DNA from: a virus
Length of the DNA stretch: 42,591 nt
Reading direction: 5' to 3' (one strand)
Virus record (IMG/VR): IMGVR_UViG_3300021197_000293
Location: 1 to 42,591 of that record
Part shown: positions 1 through 7,008 of the stretch, one piece after another
Layout of the letters: every line of letters begins with the position of its first letter
How positions within the stretch are numbered: the stretch's first letter is position 1
Position numbers and translations under genes: made by a program
Notes under the pieces: model-generated
Told to the model about the DNA's origin: nothing
Databases searched by the model: none
Seen by the model: only the letters and a program-made list of their open reading frames with translations

Positions 1-80
1 CGGGGGTGGGGGTCTACAGTACCTTTTTTGTTCGAGGCCGCTACGGGCGGGGGCTGTAGCCGCTGCGAGGCGGCGACGTG
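1..80. other. Left-end non-coding GC-rich stretch
   Basis: No gene is seen. The stretch is G-rich and carries pieces of the GTAGCGGCTAC-like repeat family that recurs at 789-1273. It lies downstream of the leftmost minus-strand gene. If the genome is circular in replication, it would sit next to the region upstream of the small terminase, where cos sites usually lie in lambda-like phages. That placement is inference. Confidence 0.4.
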
Positions 81-788
81 TTAAGTAAATAGATTATGCT
101 TTCGCGCTTGGAAACGTAGCGCGTCGGCATAGAAAGCGGGCTGCATTCTTAGGGCTTCGTCGAAGGCTGGCTTTAGCCACGGGTTCTTAGGGATTACTAC
201 AGACTCGCGGGTCATATCGTGGACCATCTTAATTTTAGGCCGACGCTTGCCGCCGATAACCTTAAAGATACCCTTACTCTTACCCAGGTCCAGGAAGACG
301 TATTTACGGCCTGTAGCCGCCGCCTGCTTGATAGCTACTAAGTTACGTTGTTTACGGCCGGTACCCTTGCTACGGCGCTTAGATAGCTGTATCTGAGCCA
401 TAGTATTAGCCTTACGCGGTAGTCGTGTTCGTGGTTGCCCGTTCTCGCCCTGGCCTGCAGAGTAGGACGTCGCTATCTGTACGCCCTCCTTACCGGTCTT
501 AGACTTGATAGCCCCGAACTCCTGGTCTTCCATGTAATCCGCTATAGAGCCCACAATGGCCTCTTGTCTCGATATCTGTAGCGTCTTAGCCTGGTCTACC
601 TGGATACTTTGGGCTGTAAACCTATTACGGTTAACCATGGATTCGCGTACGTCCGCCTGGGCTATTGCTCGGGCTGCGAACGCTGAGTCGTTTAACGTCT
701 TACGTGTAGCAAACGGTACGGACTTCCTAGCGAAAGTCTTAAGGTCGTCTTCTAGTTTTCTAACATCATTTGTATTTATGGCGAACAT
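81..788 (-). CDS. Lambda gpZ-like minor tail / tail completion protein (putative)
   Basis: The product is about 235 residues, very basic in its middle part (a KRRSKGTGRKQR segment), with a conserved-looking C-terminal NPWLKPAFDEAL segment. The N-terminal pattern (a helix, then FATRKTLNDSAF and a stretch of small residues) and the overall plan resemble the GPZ minor tail family, which in lambda acts at the head-proximal end of the tail. I chose the ATG at 788 rather than the upstream in-frame start at 851, because AGGAGGG lies 8-10 bases before it. It stands alone at the left end, away from the other tail genes, which is odd. Another basic virion protein is possible; the family call is moderate. 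Confidence 0.5.
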   Translation of the reverse strand: MFAINTNDVRKLEDDLKTFARKSVPFATRKTLNDSAFAARAIAQADVRESMVNRNRFTAQSIQVDQAKTLQISRQEAIVGSIADYMEDQEFGAIKSKTGKEGVQIATSYSAGQGENGQPRTRLPRKANTMAQIQLSKRRSKGTGRKQRNLVAIKQAAATGRKYVFLDLGKSKGIFKVIGGKRRPKIKMVHDMTRESVVIPKNPWLKPAFDEALRMQPAFYADALRFQARKHNLFT

Positions 789-1273
789 AGTATTGGCCCT
801 CCTAGCTACTAATAATACCACACGGCGCCGGACAAGCCAGACCCCAGACAAACCCCCCGAATACCCAGCGCTACGGGGTGGCTACAGGCCGCTAAACGTA
901 AGGCTTTCTACTACTATACCCCTTATACCCCTTATTAATAAAATAATAATAGTAGTAATATATAGTAAGTATATGTCCCACACGTACACGTAGCGGCTAC
1001 GAGGCGGCTACACGTAGCGGGAGGGGCGCGTATATGTCTCACACGGGGAGTGGTGTAAGTTGGGGTGCGGGGTGGGTAAACTCTAAATCGGCCTCTAGCC
1101 CAGTAATGGCGCGGCTTTCAGCGTTACCCCGCTATGTGGTTTTAGGTGTGGGGTGCGGGTGCTTTTTCCTCCTCGAAGCGGCTACAGGCGGCTAGCTCCC
1201 GCCTCGAAGCGGACCGTAGCGGCTACAGGCAATAAAAAACCCGCTCGGGGCGGGCTTTAGTGTAGCGGCTTGG
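789..1273. other. Repeat-rich non-coding region; candidate replication origin or cis site
   Basis: About 485 bases with no supported gene. It holds an AT-rich tract at 918-976 flanked by G-rich repeats. GTAGCGGCTAC occurs at 990-1000 and 1216-1226. AGCGGCTACAGGC occurs at 1177-1189 and 1218-1230. The 15-base TATATGTCYCACACG occurs at 970-984 and 1031-1045. GTAGCGG also recurs at 1262-1268. A melting tract beside iterated repeats is the usual look of an origin, but a packaging or partition site is equally possible. An extended -10-like TGGTATTAT lies at 812-820 on the minus strand, just before the gene starting at 788. Confidence 0.45.
1232..1259 (-). terminator. Rho-independent terminator
   Basis: Read on the minus strand, CCCGC and GCGGG pair around a five-base loop, the stem is extended by flanking A/T pairs, and a run of six T follows. 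It lies 15 bases after the stop of the gene ending at 1274 and should end the leftward operon of small genes and the dNMP kinase. Confidence 0.8.
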
Positions 1274-1561
1274 CTATTTATTCCTTTTCCAGTAGCTTTT
1301 ACGGCAATTTTCCTTACAAAATTTAGCGGTAGCCGGCTTATTAACGAGTTGATTACCACAATTTAAACAAAGCCTAACGGGGTTATGGTCCAGGCCGATA
1401 CCGTCTTCTAACTCGCGTTTAAGTGCTAGTCGCTCCTGGTGTTCCTCGATAGACCTTCGGGCCTCTAACTTGCGCCTGGTTTCGCTAGTCTGGCGCCGCT
1501 CGTTACGCTTACGTATCTGGTCGGCCGTCACTTCGTCGACTATATCTAGGTTCTTTTTCAT
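1274..1561 (-). CDS. Small zinc-ribbon protein with coiled-coil N-terminus
   Basis: 95 residues. The first two thirds are highly charged and probably helical or coiled-coil (Arg/Glu-rich, residues 15-55). The C-terminus has CLNCG, then FCKENCRKSYWKR, a treble-clef type CxxC...CxxxC metal site seen in many small phage and toxin-associated proteins. It probably binds nucleic acid or protein; no specific role is recognised. Its ATG overlaps the TGA of the preceding small gene (ATGA), so translation is likely coupled. It is the last gene before the terminator at 1232-1259. Confidence 0.75.
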   Translation of the reverse strand: MKKNLDIVDEVTADQIRKRNERRQTSETRRKLEARRSIEEHQERLALKRELEDGIGLDHNPVRLCLNCGNQLVNKPATAKFCKENCRKSYWKRNK

Positions 1562-1728
1562 CGTTTTAAAGTCTCCTTTAGTTCGGCTATACGACGCTTG
1601 TTTCGTTCGACTAACTTTTCGTTAGCGGTAGGTTCTTCCGGGTGCGGGTCTTCGTCCTTAACGTCCCAGCGGTAGCCGCACGTACAGACGTTTTCGTCGC
1701 CCTCCCGCCATTGCTTACAAGTAGACAT
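1558..1728 (-). CDS. Small Cys-containing protein (56 aa), unknown
   Basis: The ORF starts at the ATG at 1728 with a G-rich Shine-Dalgarno-like stretch before it, and ends in a TGA that overlaps the next ATG. The product has an N-terminal CKQW...CTCGYRWD zinc-ribbon-like part, then a charged helical tail rich in Lys, Arg and Glu. I do not recognise a family. Tight packing on both sides and the coupled stop/start support it being real. Confidence 0.65.
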   Translation of the reverse strand: MSTCKQWREGDENVCTCGYRWDVKDEDPHPEEPTANEKLVERNKRRIAELKETLKR

Positions 1729-1831
1729 ACCACACCCCCAGATAGCGGATACAGCGCTTTACGCTGGTCGCTTTGTTGTCGATAAATGCCTGGCGTAATA
1801 CGTCGCCCAGGCTGCTAGATTTTAACCACAT
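1715..1831 (-). CDS. Very small basic/hydrophobic protein (38 aa), unknown
   Basis: The ORF runs from the ATG at 1831, overlapping the end of the dNMP kinase gene, to a TAA at 1715. GAGGG sits eight bases before the ATG, a good site. The product is MWLKSSSLGDV followed by an amphipathic, aromatic C-terminus. No family is recognised. Support is the ribosome site and the way it fills an otherwise empty gap; it could still be spurious. Confidence 0.45.
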   Translation of the reverse strand: MWLKSSSLGDVLRQAFIDNKATSVKRCIRYLGVWYVYL

Positions 1832-2433
1832 AGGCTTAACCCTCTTAACCGCTCGAATAGCCGCTCGACGCTCTCGTCGTTAGCGATAACGATATCGCCT
1901 TCCAGGACCGGGAGCGCTGTTTCTGACTTATGCGAGCCTTCAATCCCGCCACGGCCTACGATATGGATAAGGACGCCCCGCTCGCGTACGAAGGTAGCCT
2001 CGTTAGGGAATCGTACGTCCGGTATAAGCGTATTACCTTTAACCCTGGTATCCATGGCGCTAACCCACACTTCGGAGTTAATCAACTCGCGGCCCCATTC
2101 GGTGCCTAGGGTCTGCATAATGTGGCGCGGGCTGCAGTCGTAACGCTCGTCGATAATATGCTTTTCGTCGCCGTAGAGTTGCCCGTCGCTAAGACCCAGG
2201 CCAATACGTAGCATATCCTTAAGCGGGCCGGCGAATGACGCCTTAACGTACCCTGGGAGTAACGTAAGTAAGTAGTCGGCGGCGGTATCCTTACCACTAC
2301 GCGCGGCACCCGTAAAACCGATTACCGGGGCGGCTGGTGGCGCTAATTGATATTTACTAGCGCATAAAGGGCAAAGGCCGGCTTTAAGTTCCCCGGACCA
2401 GTGGCCGCAATCGTCACAATTTTTATTATTCAC
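1822..2433 (-). CDS. Deoxynucleoside monophosphate kinase with N-terminal zinc ribbon
   Basis: 203 residues. The Walker A loop GAARSGKD is at residues 42-49, followed by SFAGPLKDML and IPDVRFPNEA, all typical of phage T4 gp1-like dNMP kinases, which phosphorylate dNMPs to dNDPs. A CxxC...CxxC zinc ribbon occupies residues 6-24, an N-terminal addition. The start is GTG at 2433, with AAGGAG nine bases before it; the GTG overlaps the TGA of the small gene upstream. Together with the dCMP deaminase-like protein and ThyX it would supply dNTPs for phage replication. Confidence 0.85.
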   Translation of the reverse strand: MNNKNCDDCGHWSGELKAGLCPLCASKYQLAPPAAPVIGFTGAARSGKDTAADYLLTLLPGYVKASFAGPLKDMLRIGLGLSDGQLYGDEKHIIDERYDCSPRHIMQTLGTEWGRELINSEVWVSAMDTRVKGNTLIPDVRFPNEATFVRERGVLIHIVGRGGIEGSHKSETALPVLEGDIVIANDESVERLFERLRGLSLCG

Positions 2434-2567
2434 TGGGTTAACTCCTTAAGTGCTGCCATAAGCTGTATAAGCTTGGCGTCTTTGAATGAATCGAAAACAG
2501 CAATAATACGACCGTCCCGGAGTAGCCCGAATTGCTCGTCGTTTAGCTGCTCTATATAATTTTGCAT
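2430..2567 (-). CDS. Small acidic protein (45 aa), unknown
   Basis: Starts at the ATG at 2567 with GGGAG about nine bases upstream and ends in a TGA overlapping the GTG start of the kinase gene. The product is MQNYIEQLNDEQFGLLRDGR followed by a Phe/Leu-rich helical segment. No family is recognised. The coupled junction and the ribosome site support it. Confidence 0.65.
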   Translation of the reverse strand: MQNYIEQLNDEQFGLLRDGRIIAVFDSFKDAKLIQLMAALKELTQ

Positions 2568-2590
2568 TTTATTAACTCCCGTATAGCAGA

Positions 2591-2610
2591 AAGGCGCCCG
2601 TAGACGCCTT
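2591..2610 (-). terminator. Weak hairpin, possible attenuator
   Basis: AAGGCG and CGCCTT pair around an eight-base loop just after the stop of the gene ending at 2614. The following minus-strand sequence has few T, so it may only slow transcription or end the mRNA 3' side. Confidence 0.3.
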
Positions 2611-2613
2611 AGA

Positions 2614-2787
2614 TTACTCCTCGTAGCCGATAGTAATTTCGATACTAGCCGGCGGGTTAGTTGGTAGCGCCGCGCGCTTAATGTAAACCGTAGGGATTGG
2701 CGCTTCTGGGGAAGAATCCCCGTAAACGTGCGTTCCTTTGGTCGACTTGGTTAACGTCATTTTTATAACTTCTTGCTGTTGTACCAT
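2614..2787 (-). CDS. Small conserved-looking phage protein (57 aa)
   Basis: Starts at the ATG at 2787 with AGGAGA eight bases upstream. The product begins MVQQQEVIKMTLTKSTKG, has a Pro-rich middle (SSPEAPIPTVYIKRAAL) and ends with alternating residues that look like beta strands (SIEITIGYEE). The KSTKGTHVY segment resembles short proteins I recall from many phages, but I cannot name a function. It is the first gene after the promoter at 2820-2848. Confidence 0.7.
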   Translation of the reverse strand: MVQQQEVIKMTLTKSTKGTHVYGDSSPEAPIPTVYIKRAALPTNPPASIEITIGYEE

Positions 2788-2819
2788 TGTTTACTCTCCT
2801 ATTTGTTAAGTTCCAGGCA

Positions 2820-2848
2820 ACTATACGCCAAACTGACGAAGCCGTCAA
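2820..2848 (-). promoter_or_regulatory. Minus-strand promoter with palindromic operator
   Basis: TTGACG (2848-2843), 17-base spacer, TATAGT (2825-2820). The -35 is embedded in TGACG-GCTT-CGTCA, a perfect inverted repeat with a four-base centre (2834-2847). It drives the small gene at 2614-2787, the kinase and the genes down to the terminator at 1232. Confidence 0.8.
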
Positions 2849-2861
2849 CATAGAATAGTAA

Positions 2862-3041
2862 TTATTTTTTAGTTGTTGTTAAATGCCAGGCACCACAAAA
2901 GCGGCAAGCATACGGCCGGAGCTTTCGCCCCGACTTTCTGGCCTTGCCTAACTTTTTAGAAAAATGGCGCCGCTGGTTGGCTATATAGTTAGCATGGTCT
3001 ACCGCGTCGGCTTTAGTGGCGTACGGTATCTTCTGACACAT
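2862..3041 (-). CDS. Small basic zinc-finger protein (59 aa)
   Basis: The ATG at 3041 overlaps the TAA of the primase gene by one base (TAATG), so it is probably translated by reinitiation. The product is strongly basic (RRHFSKKLGKARKSGRKLR) and ends with YACRFCGAWHLTTTKK, a CxxC...H type metal-binding tail found in many short phage proteins. It may bind DNA or RNA; the role is unknown. Confidence 0.75.
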   Translation of the reverse strand: MCQKIPYATKADAVDHANYIANQRRHFSKKLGKARKSGRKLRPYACRFCGAWHLTTTKK

Positions 3042-5632
3042 TAAGTCACCTTAAACACTTCGGCCGCGTTACCAGTTGGTACCGTTTGCGCGCCCTGGGC
3101 TTCCTGGTAGATACGGGCCACTTCTGCAGGCGCCGTTATGTTAGCGTTAATATGGCCGTTACGTATGAATAAGCGCGATTTCTTACCGTCGTCCATAGGG
3201 ATAGGATTATTAACACGGCCGCCAGTTAACGCCGGGTGCCAGTCATAGCCGAGGGACTGCAGTAGTTCGCGTCGCTTGTTATGTGGAATTGAGCGGGTCG
3301 CGTGTATCGTTTGGAGTAACCTTTCGACCGCTACCGAAGATATCCAGCCGCCGGCAAAGCCTGGGCGTCCTTCCTCGACTGCTTCTAAAATTTCCTGTTC
3401 GATACCACCCATAGACGCGGTTAACGCTTCGCTGGTGCTGCTAGTTTCTGGTGCTCTATGGCAAGCGCCGGCCGGGTTAAGTTCGTCCGGTATTGCATAG
3501 TTAGCCAGGTAGTTGGCCACAATGGCGTAGCCGTCACCCTTAAGCCAGGTATATAGCTCCGGGAAATAGTTACCGTCCATACCGTCGCGGGCCAGGTCTG
3601 TATCTAACTGCTGGGCCGAATAGAATACGGCGAAGCGTCGGTCGTTACGTGTCTTACGGATAGCGTCCTTATGGTTACTATTTAGGATAAAATTAGCGTA
3701 ATTATCGCCCATTACTTGCGCCTGCTGCATTGCACGTTTAGCCAGGCGGTCGTTAGTAATCATAGGTTTTAATACTTCGATAATTTCCTTTTTATGGTCC
3801 GGGACGTAAACGTCTTCTACGCCGATAAATAATTTATTAAATAACCATTCGTTAAACTTCTCGGCTATCTCGTTCGACGGCGGTAAGTGCGTATAGCGCG
3901 AACCTATGGCAAAAGCCACGCAACGAGTAAACAGCGTTTTTCCGTTACCTTCTGCGCCCTGGATAAGTGGCGCCCATTGGAATTTAACGCCTTTATGCTG
4001 AATACAGGCCGCCATATACGCGAGTAATATTTCCTGGTCTCTCGGCTCCGGTAATATCTTAGCCAGGTGATTAAGGAACGGCGTAGCGTCGCCAGATAAG
4101 CGCGGGGTTTCTATCGGTAGGTATGCGTTAACTAAGACGACGCCGTCCTCCTTTAGTAGCGACCCTGGGGCCTCTAGTGGGCGGAATGCCATAGCCTCGG
4201 CTTTCGGGTAGCGTACGATTTGCGACTCGGTAAACGCCTCCCAGGCCTTACGGGTAACCTTATCGCCGCCGTCGTCTAACTGGAAGCTATAACCGCCGTA
4301 TGTGGCGTTAAACTGCTCCGACTTTAGTAGCGAACCGTTCGGCGTAAATACCCGGTGTAATTCCTGGATATAGACGCACCCCTTAAAATATTCGATTTGC
4401 TGATTAGCGCCTAAGTATTGGTACCCGGTTAATATCTCCGGTCCTTCTACCGTATTACCCAGGGGCGCGGCGGCTGTTTCGATTGGCGTAAGTACCTGGC
4501 GTAATTCTTCGACGCTACGGTCTTTATTATCTAGCCAAAATTTAGCCGTAGGGACCTTACAAAACATTTCGATAAGTTCGACTTCCCCCTGGCATTCCGC
4601 CAACTTAGTAGCGCGTACGTTAGTCGCGTAGTCTCGCTGGGGGTCGCTGGTGGCTCGTAGTCGAACGCCGCCGAATTCCTGGGCGATAGTGTCGTCGACT
4701 TCCTTAACGGAGTATACGACCTCCTGCAGTGACACGGCGCGGGTAATAGTACGGATAAGGTAGTCTTCTCGCTCCCACTTATCGCGGACCAGGCCGGAAC
4801 GTCTCATTAGGTTAAGCATTCGTTCGCAATTATTACCGGTCCAGAACGCTAAATGCTGGGCGAGTGCCGCGTCGGCGCTACTACCGTCGTATGTACGGTT
4901 ACCTTCTGGGTCTGGGTAGGCTTTAGCGAGGACGTCTTCGTCGCATTCCCATAGGTGGCGGAAAGTCGCCCGGTCACCAAAAACAGCACCCCCGCCGCCA
5001 GTCTTAAGCGCGCGGTCGATAAGTTCGTCGTCGTCTTCGGTACCGGTCCATTCTGCCGTAGGCTCGGTAGTCCAGTCCTGGTCCTTAGTCGCTGCCTTTG
5101 GCGGGAAATAGCTATTAATTAACCCTGGTAAGTGCTGCGAGTAGTCCAGCCCGGCGGTACCCTGGGCGTTAATACCGGTAAGCGCTACGAATCGGCCTTC
5201 GGTATAGAGTTCCAGGCCTAACGCTATGTTCTTACAGGAATGGTCCGGCGCTACGCCTTGCCCGAATATGTGGAGTCCTCGGCCAGACTGCGATACTTCT
5301 ACCGCGGCGCCAGGTAAGCGCGTCAGGATATCCATAGCAACGGGCGACCAGGTCGTATTATCCGCGTTTAAACACTTATCTAAATCCACAAAGAAGAACG
5401 GGTCGTTAGGCGTAAATACGAAGCCTACGCCGTAATTCTCGCCGTAAGCCTGGGCGGTAGATATCGCCGTCGTCGAGTCCATCCAGGCGCCCGGGTCGTG
5501 TGCGTCGGCTACTTTGGCGGTACGGTAATCTACGGGTAACTTAACTTGCTTACCTTCTCGTTCCGCTAACGTCCATAAAATAAACTGCTTGTACGCTGCT
5601 AGCGGCTGCAGCGCTTCCGGTAGGTTTTGCAT
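3041..5632 (-). CDS. Primase-polymerase / SF3 helicase fusion (replicative primase-helicase)
   Basis: 863 residues. The N-terminus is an archaeo-eukaryotic primase-type fold: VDLD at residues 82-85 gives the metal-binding acidic pair, and SQSGRGLHIFGQG near 114-126 is the sGxGxH motif. The middle has GAEGNGKT near residue 562 (Walker A) and a downstream FIGVEDVY acidic strand and sensor-like Asn (ILNSNHK), as in D5/DUF5906-type SF3 helicases. It should make primers and unwind DNA at the fork. The plan resembles phage NrS-1-type prim-pols. Start ATG at 5632 with AGGGG eight bases upstream. Confidence 0.88.
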   Translation of the reverse strand: MQNLPEALQPLAAYKQFILWTLAEREGKQVKLPVDYRTAKVADAHDPGAWMDSTTAISTAQAYGENYGVGFVFTPNDPFFFVDLDKCLNADNTTWSPVAMDILTRLPGAAVEVSQSGRGLHIFGQGVAPDHSCKNIALGLELYTEGRFVALTGINAQGTAGLDYSQHLPGLINSYFPPKAATKDQDWTTEPTAEWTGTEDDDELIDRALKTGGGGAVFGDRATFRHLWECDEDVLAKAYPDPEGNRTYDGSSADAALAQHLAFWTGNNCERMLNLMRRSGLVRDKWEREDYLIRTITRAVSLQEVVYSVKEVDDTIAQEFGGVRLRATSDPQRDYATNVRATKLAECQGEVELIEMFCKVPTAKFWLDNKDRSVEELRQVLTPIETAAAPLGNTVEGPEILTGYQYLGANQQIEYFKGCVYIQELHRVFTPNGSLLKSEQFNATYGGYSFQLDDGGDKVTRKAWEAFTESQIVRYPKAEAMAFRPLEAPGSLLKEDGVVLVNAYLPIETPRLSGDATPFLNHLAKILPEPRDQEILLAYMAACIQHKGVKFQWAPLIQGAEGNGKTLFTRCVAFAIGSRYTHLPPSNEIAEKFNEWLFNKLFIGVEDVYVPDHKKEIIEVLKPMITNDRLAKRAMQQAQVMGDNYANFILNSNHKDAIRKTRNDRRFAVFYSAQQLDTDLARDGMDGNYFPELYTWLKGDGYAIVANYLANYAIPDELNPAGACHRAPETSSTSEALTASMGGIEQEILEAVEEGRPGFAGGWISSVAVERLLQTIHATRSIPHNKRRELLQSLGYDWHPALTGGRVNNPIPMDDGKKSRLFIRNGHINANITAPAEVARIYQEAQGAQTVPTGNAAEVFKVT

Positions 5633-5641
5633 AGAACGCCC

Positions 5642-6148
5642 CTAAAAATTTGCTAATAGTGTAGCGGCTTCCGCTTTCAACTCGGCCGGCGCTTTCTTAG
5701 CGTGGTCGTCTCCATTTGCTAAACCCTGGGCGATAATTTCCGCGATACCTTGCTTAATAGCCCGGCGCATTACGGCCGTTTTAAGTTGGTTCATAGTACC
5801 GAAGTAACGAGTAACCAGGCCCATAGATACGCCGGCGGACTCCGCTATCTTATCGCGGGTAATTTTGTTATAGCCTGATACTTTAGCCATAGCTACCGCT
5901 ATGTTAAGGATATGGTCCTTACGTAATTCCGGGTTAGCGCGGGTTTTACTTACTGAGTGCGCTATCTCCTGGATATTTTCGAGTTTCAATTCCTCGACAA
6001 AGTCGGAGAAATTACAGCCCATAATATGCGGGAACGAACCGTCCGGAATGCCGGCACGTTCGCATAACTCGCGGCGGGAAAGGTTAATTAGGCCTTCGCC
6101 TCTAACCATACAGACCGCTACTTCTTTTACCTGTTCGCGTTGTTTCAT
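5642..6148 (-). CDS. Tandem TetR-type HTH DNA-binding protein
   Basis: 168 residues from the ATG at 6148 (AGGAA nine bases upstream). The in-frame start at 6298 would translate straight through the tRNA-like element, so I reject it. The protein has two similar halves: one with LSRRELCERAGIPDGSFPHI and a second with ITRDKIAESAGVSMGLVTRY. Both look like TetR N-terminal helix-turn-helix domains, and no ligand-binding domain follows. A single chain with two HTH units could bind an inverted repeat as a pseudo-dimer. Its own promoter (6309-6337) carries TGACG-N4-CGTCA, suggesting autoregulation; this is inference. Confidence 0.7.
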   Translation of the reverse strand: MKQREQVKEVAVCMVRGEGLINLSRRELCERAGIPDGSFPHIMGCNFSDFVEELKLENIQEIAHSVSKTRANPELRKDHILNIAVAMAKVSGYNKITRDKIAESAGVSMGLVTRYFGTMNQLKTAVMRRAIKQGIAEIIAQGLANGDDHAKKAPAELKAEAATLLANF

Positions 6149-6180
6149 TGCGTTAATTTCCTGTTTGTTTAATAGAGGGT

Positions 6181-6296
6181 GCGGCGCGCCTGGATTCGAA
6201 CCAGGAAGACAAAGGCGGCCATTTATTCCCGCCCTAACGCTTGCTAAGGTGTCAATCCCCTTAGTGTGTTTTGCCAAATTTTCACCTACGCGCCAC
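6181..6296 (-). tRNA. Atypical, long tRNA-like element
   Basis: The minus strand shows a 7-8 bp acceptor stem (GTGGCGCG with CGCGCCGC, one G-U), TA at positions 8-9, a Leu/Ser-type 3-bp D stem (GTG/CAC) whose loop has AA at 14-15, GG, and A21, and a perfect T arm, CCTGG-TTCGAAT-CCAGG. Between them, CTAAGG and CCTTAG form a stem with a nine-base loop GGATTGACA. Then comes an extra-long variable region with a 7-bp stem AGGGCGG/CCGCCTT. Total is about 116 nt, beyond a normal class II tRNA. The anticodon is unclear: UUG if centred, UGA or GAC if shifted. No CCA is encoded. The promoter at 6309-6337 would start transcription a few bases before it. Confidence 0.55.
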
Positions 6297-6308
6297 ATTT
6301 AGAAAATG

Positions 6309-6337
6309 ATACTAACCCGTAGTGACGTCGCCGTCAA
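6309..6337 (-). promoter_or_regulatory. Minus-strand promoter with palindromic operator before the tRNA-like element
   Basis: TTGACG (6337-6332), 17-base spacer, TAGTAT (6314-6309). The -35 lies in a perfect TGACG-GCGA-CGTCA inverted repeat (6323-6336). The expected start site is about 6302, just before the tRNA-like 5' end at 6296. It also overlaps the stop of the gene at 6312-6527. Confidence 0.78.
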
Positions 6338-6527
6338 TAGAGAATATAAAAGCGCTAAAGACGACCCGGTCTTCCCCAGGTCCGTAAATCGCCATTCGCT
6401 TAGAGCGTTTAACGTCCGGTTCGCCCATGGCTGCGACCACATCGTCGAGACTTTCGAAGCCCGCGTCGGTTGACGGCCCGGAGCATTGCTTCGTAGAGTT
6501 TTTAAAAGGTGTAGCGTAAATAGTCAT
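6312..6527 (-). CDS. Small protein (71 aa), unknown
   Basis: Starts two bases after the VRR-NUC gene's stop and ends inside the following promoter. The sequence has a helical middle (FESLDDVVAAMGEPD), a basic KRSKR patch and an IYGPGEDRVVFSAF strand-rich C-terminus. No family is recognised. Tight spacing with the nuclease gene supports a real, co-translated gene. Confidence 0.65.
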   Translation of the reverse strand: MTIYATPFKNSTKQCSGPSTDAGFESLDDVVAAMGEPDVKRSKRMAIYGPGEDRVVFSAFIFSIDGDVTTG

Positions 6528-6528
6528 A

Positions 6529-7008
6529 TTAGAGGGTTCCTACTGAGTTAGCGAAGGCCGCGTCGCCGCCCATGCTCGCTACAAGGTTTAAAAAATTAAG
6601 TTGTGCTTCTTCCCGTTTACTACCTGAGTATCCCCAGTTAGTGGCCTTAACTTCCCGGGCGATAAACTGCCCTATTACCTGGCCTACGTGGTTTTGCTGG
6701 ATAAGTAGCGGCCGTATCCCTATTAAATCGCTAGACTTTATAAGGTCATTCATTTGCTTAGAGTCATTAGCGAGCCCATAGCGAAGGAAACTACCGTCTT
6801 CGGTATACGTGCCGCCTACGTTATTCCGCCAAACTCTACAGCCCTTTTGTGTAGCTTCCAGGCGTATACGTGTCTGGATTGCGCCCTCCGACTCTGCAGC
6901 TAGCCCCGACGGCTGCGGGTCGGTATTAACGAGCCCGAATTCCCGGCGTAAGTCTTCTACCGCTTCGATAGGAATTCCCCATTTAATACCCCATTGCGTT
7001 AGATTCAT
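6529..7008 (-). CDS. VRR-NUC domain nuclease
   Basis: 159 residues. The VRR-NUC (PD-D/ExK superfamily) pattern is visible: SEGAIQTRIRLEA near residues 40-52, VWRNNVGG, SSDLIGI with Asp94, REVKATNW with Glu119 and Lys121 as the E-x-K pair, and QLNFL. Such phage nucleases are found with SF2 helicases, DUF2815 and DUF2800 proteins, and are thought to cut branched or replicating DNA. Its start overlaps the deaminase stop (ATGA). Confidence 0.85.
   Translation of the reverse strand: MNLTQWGIKWGIPIEAVEDLRREFGLVNTDPQPSGLAAESEGAIQTRIRLEATQKGCRVWRNNVGGTYTEDGSFLRYGLANDSKQMNDLIKSSDLIGIRPLLIQQNHVGQVIGQFIAREVKATNWGYSGSKREEAQLNFLNLVASMGGDAAFANSVGTL

Noticed and set aside
556-993. Plus-strand ORF of 145 codons
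   Set aside because: It is opposite the gpZ-like gene, runs into the AT-rich non-coding region and lacks a ribosome site; a shadow ORF.
6181-6296. Reading the tRNA-like element as an attP core
   Set aside because: No integrase or excisionase is seen, and the 5' half of the tRNA fold is also present; kept only as an alternative.
6149-6298. N-terminal extension of the tandem-HTH protein
   Set aside because: It would translate the tRNA-like element; the ATG at 6148 has its own ribosome site.
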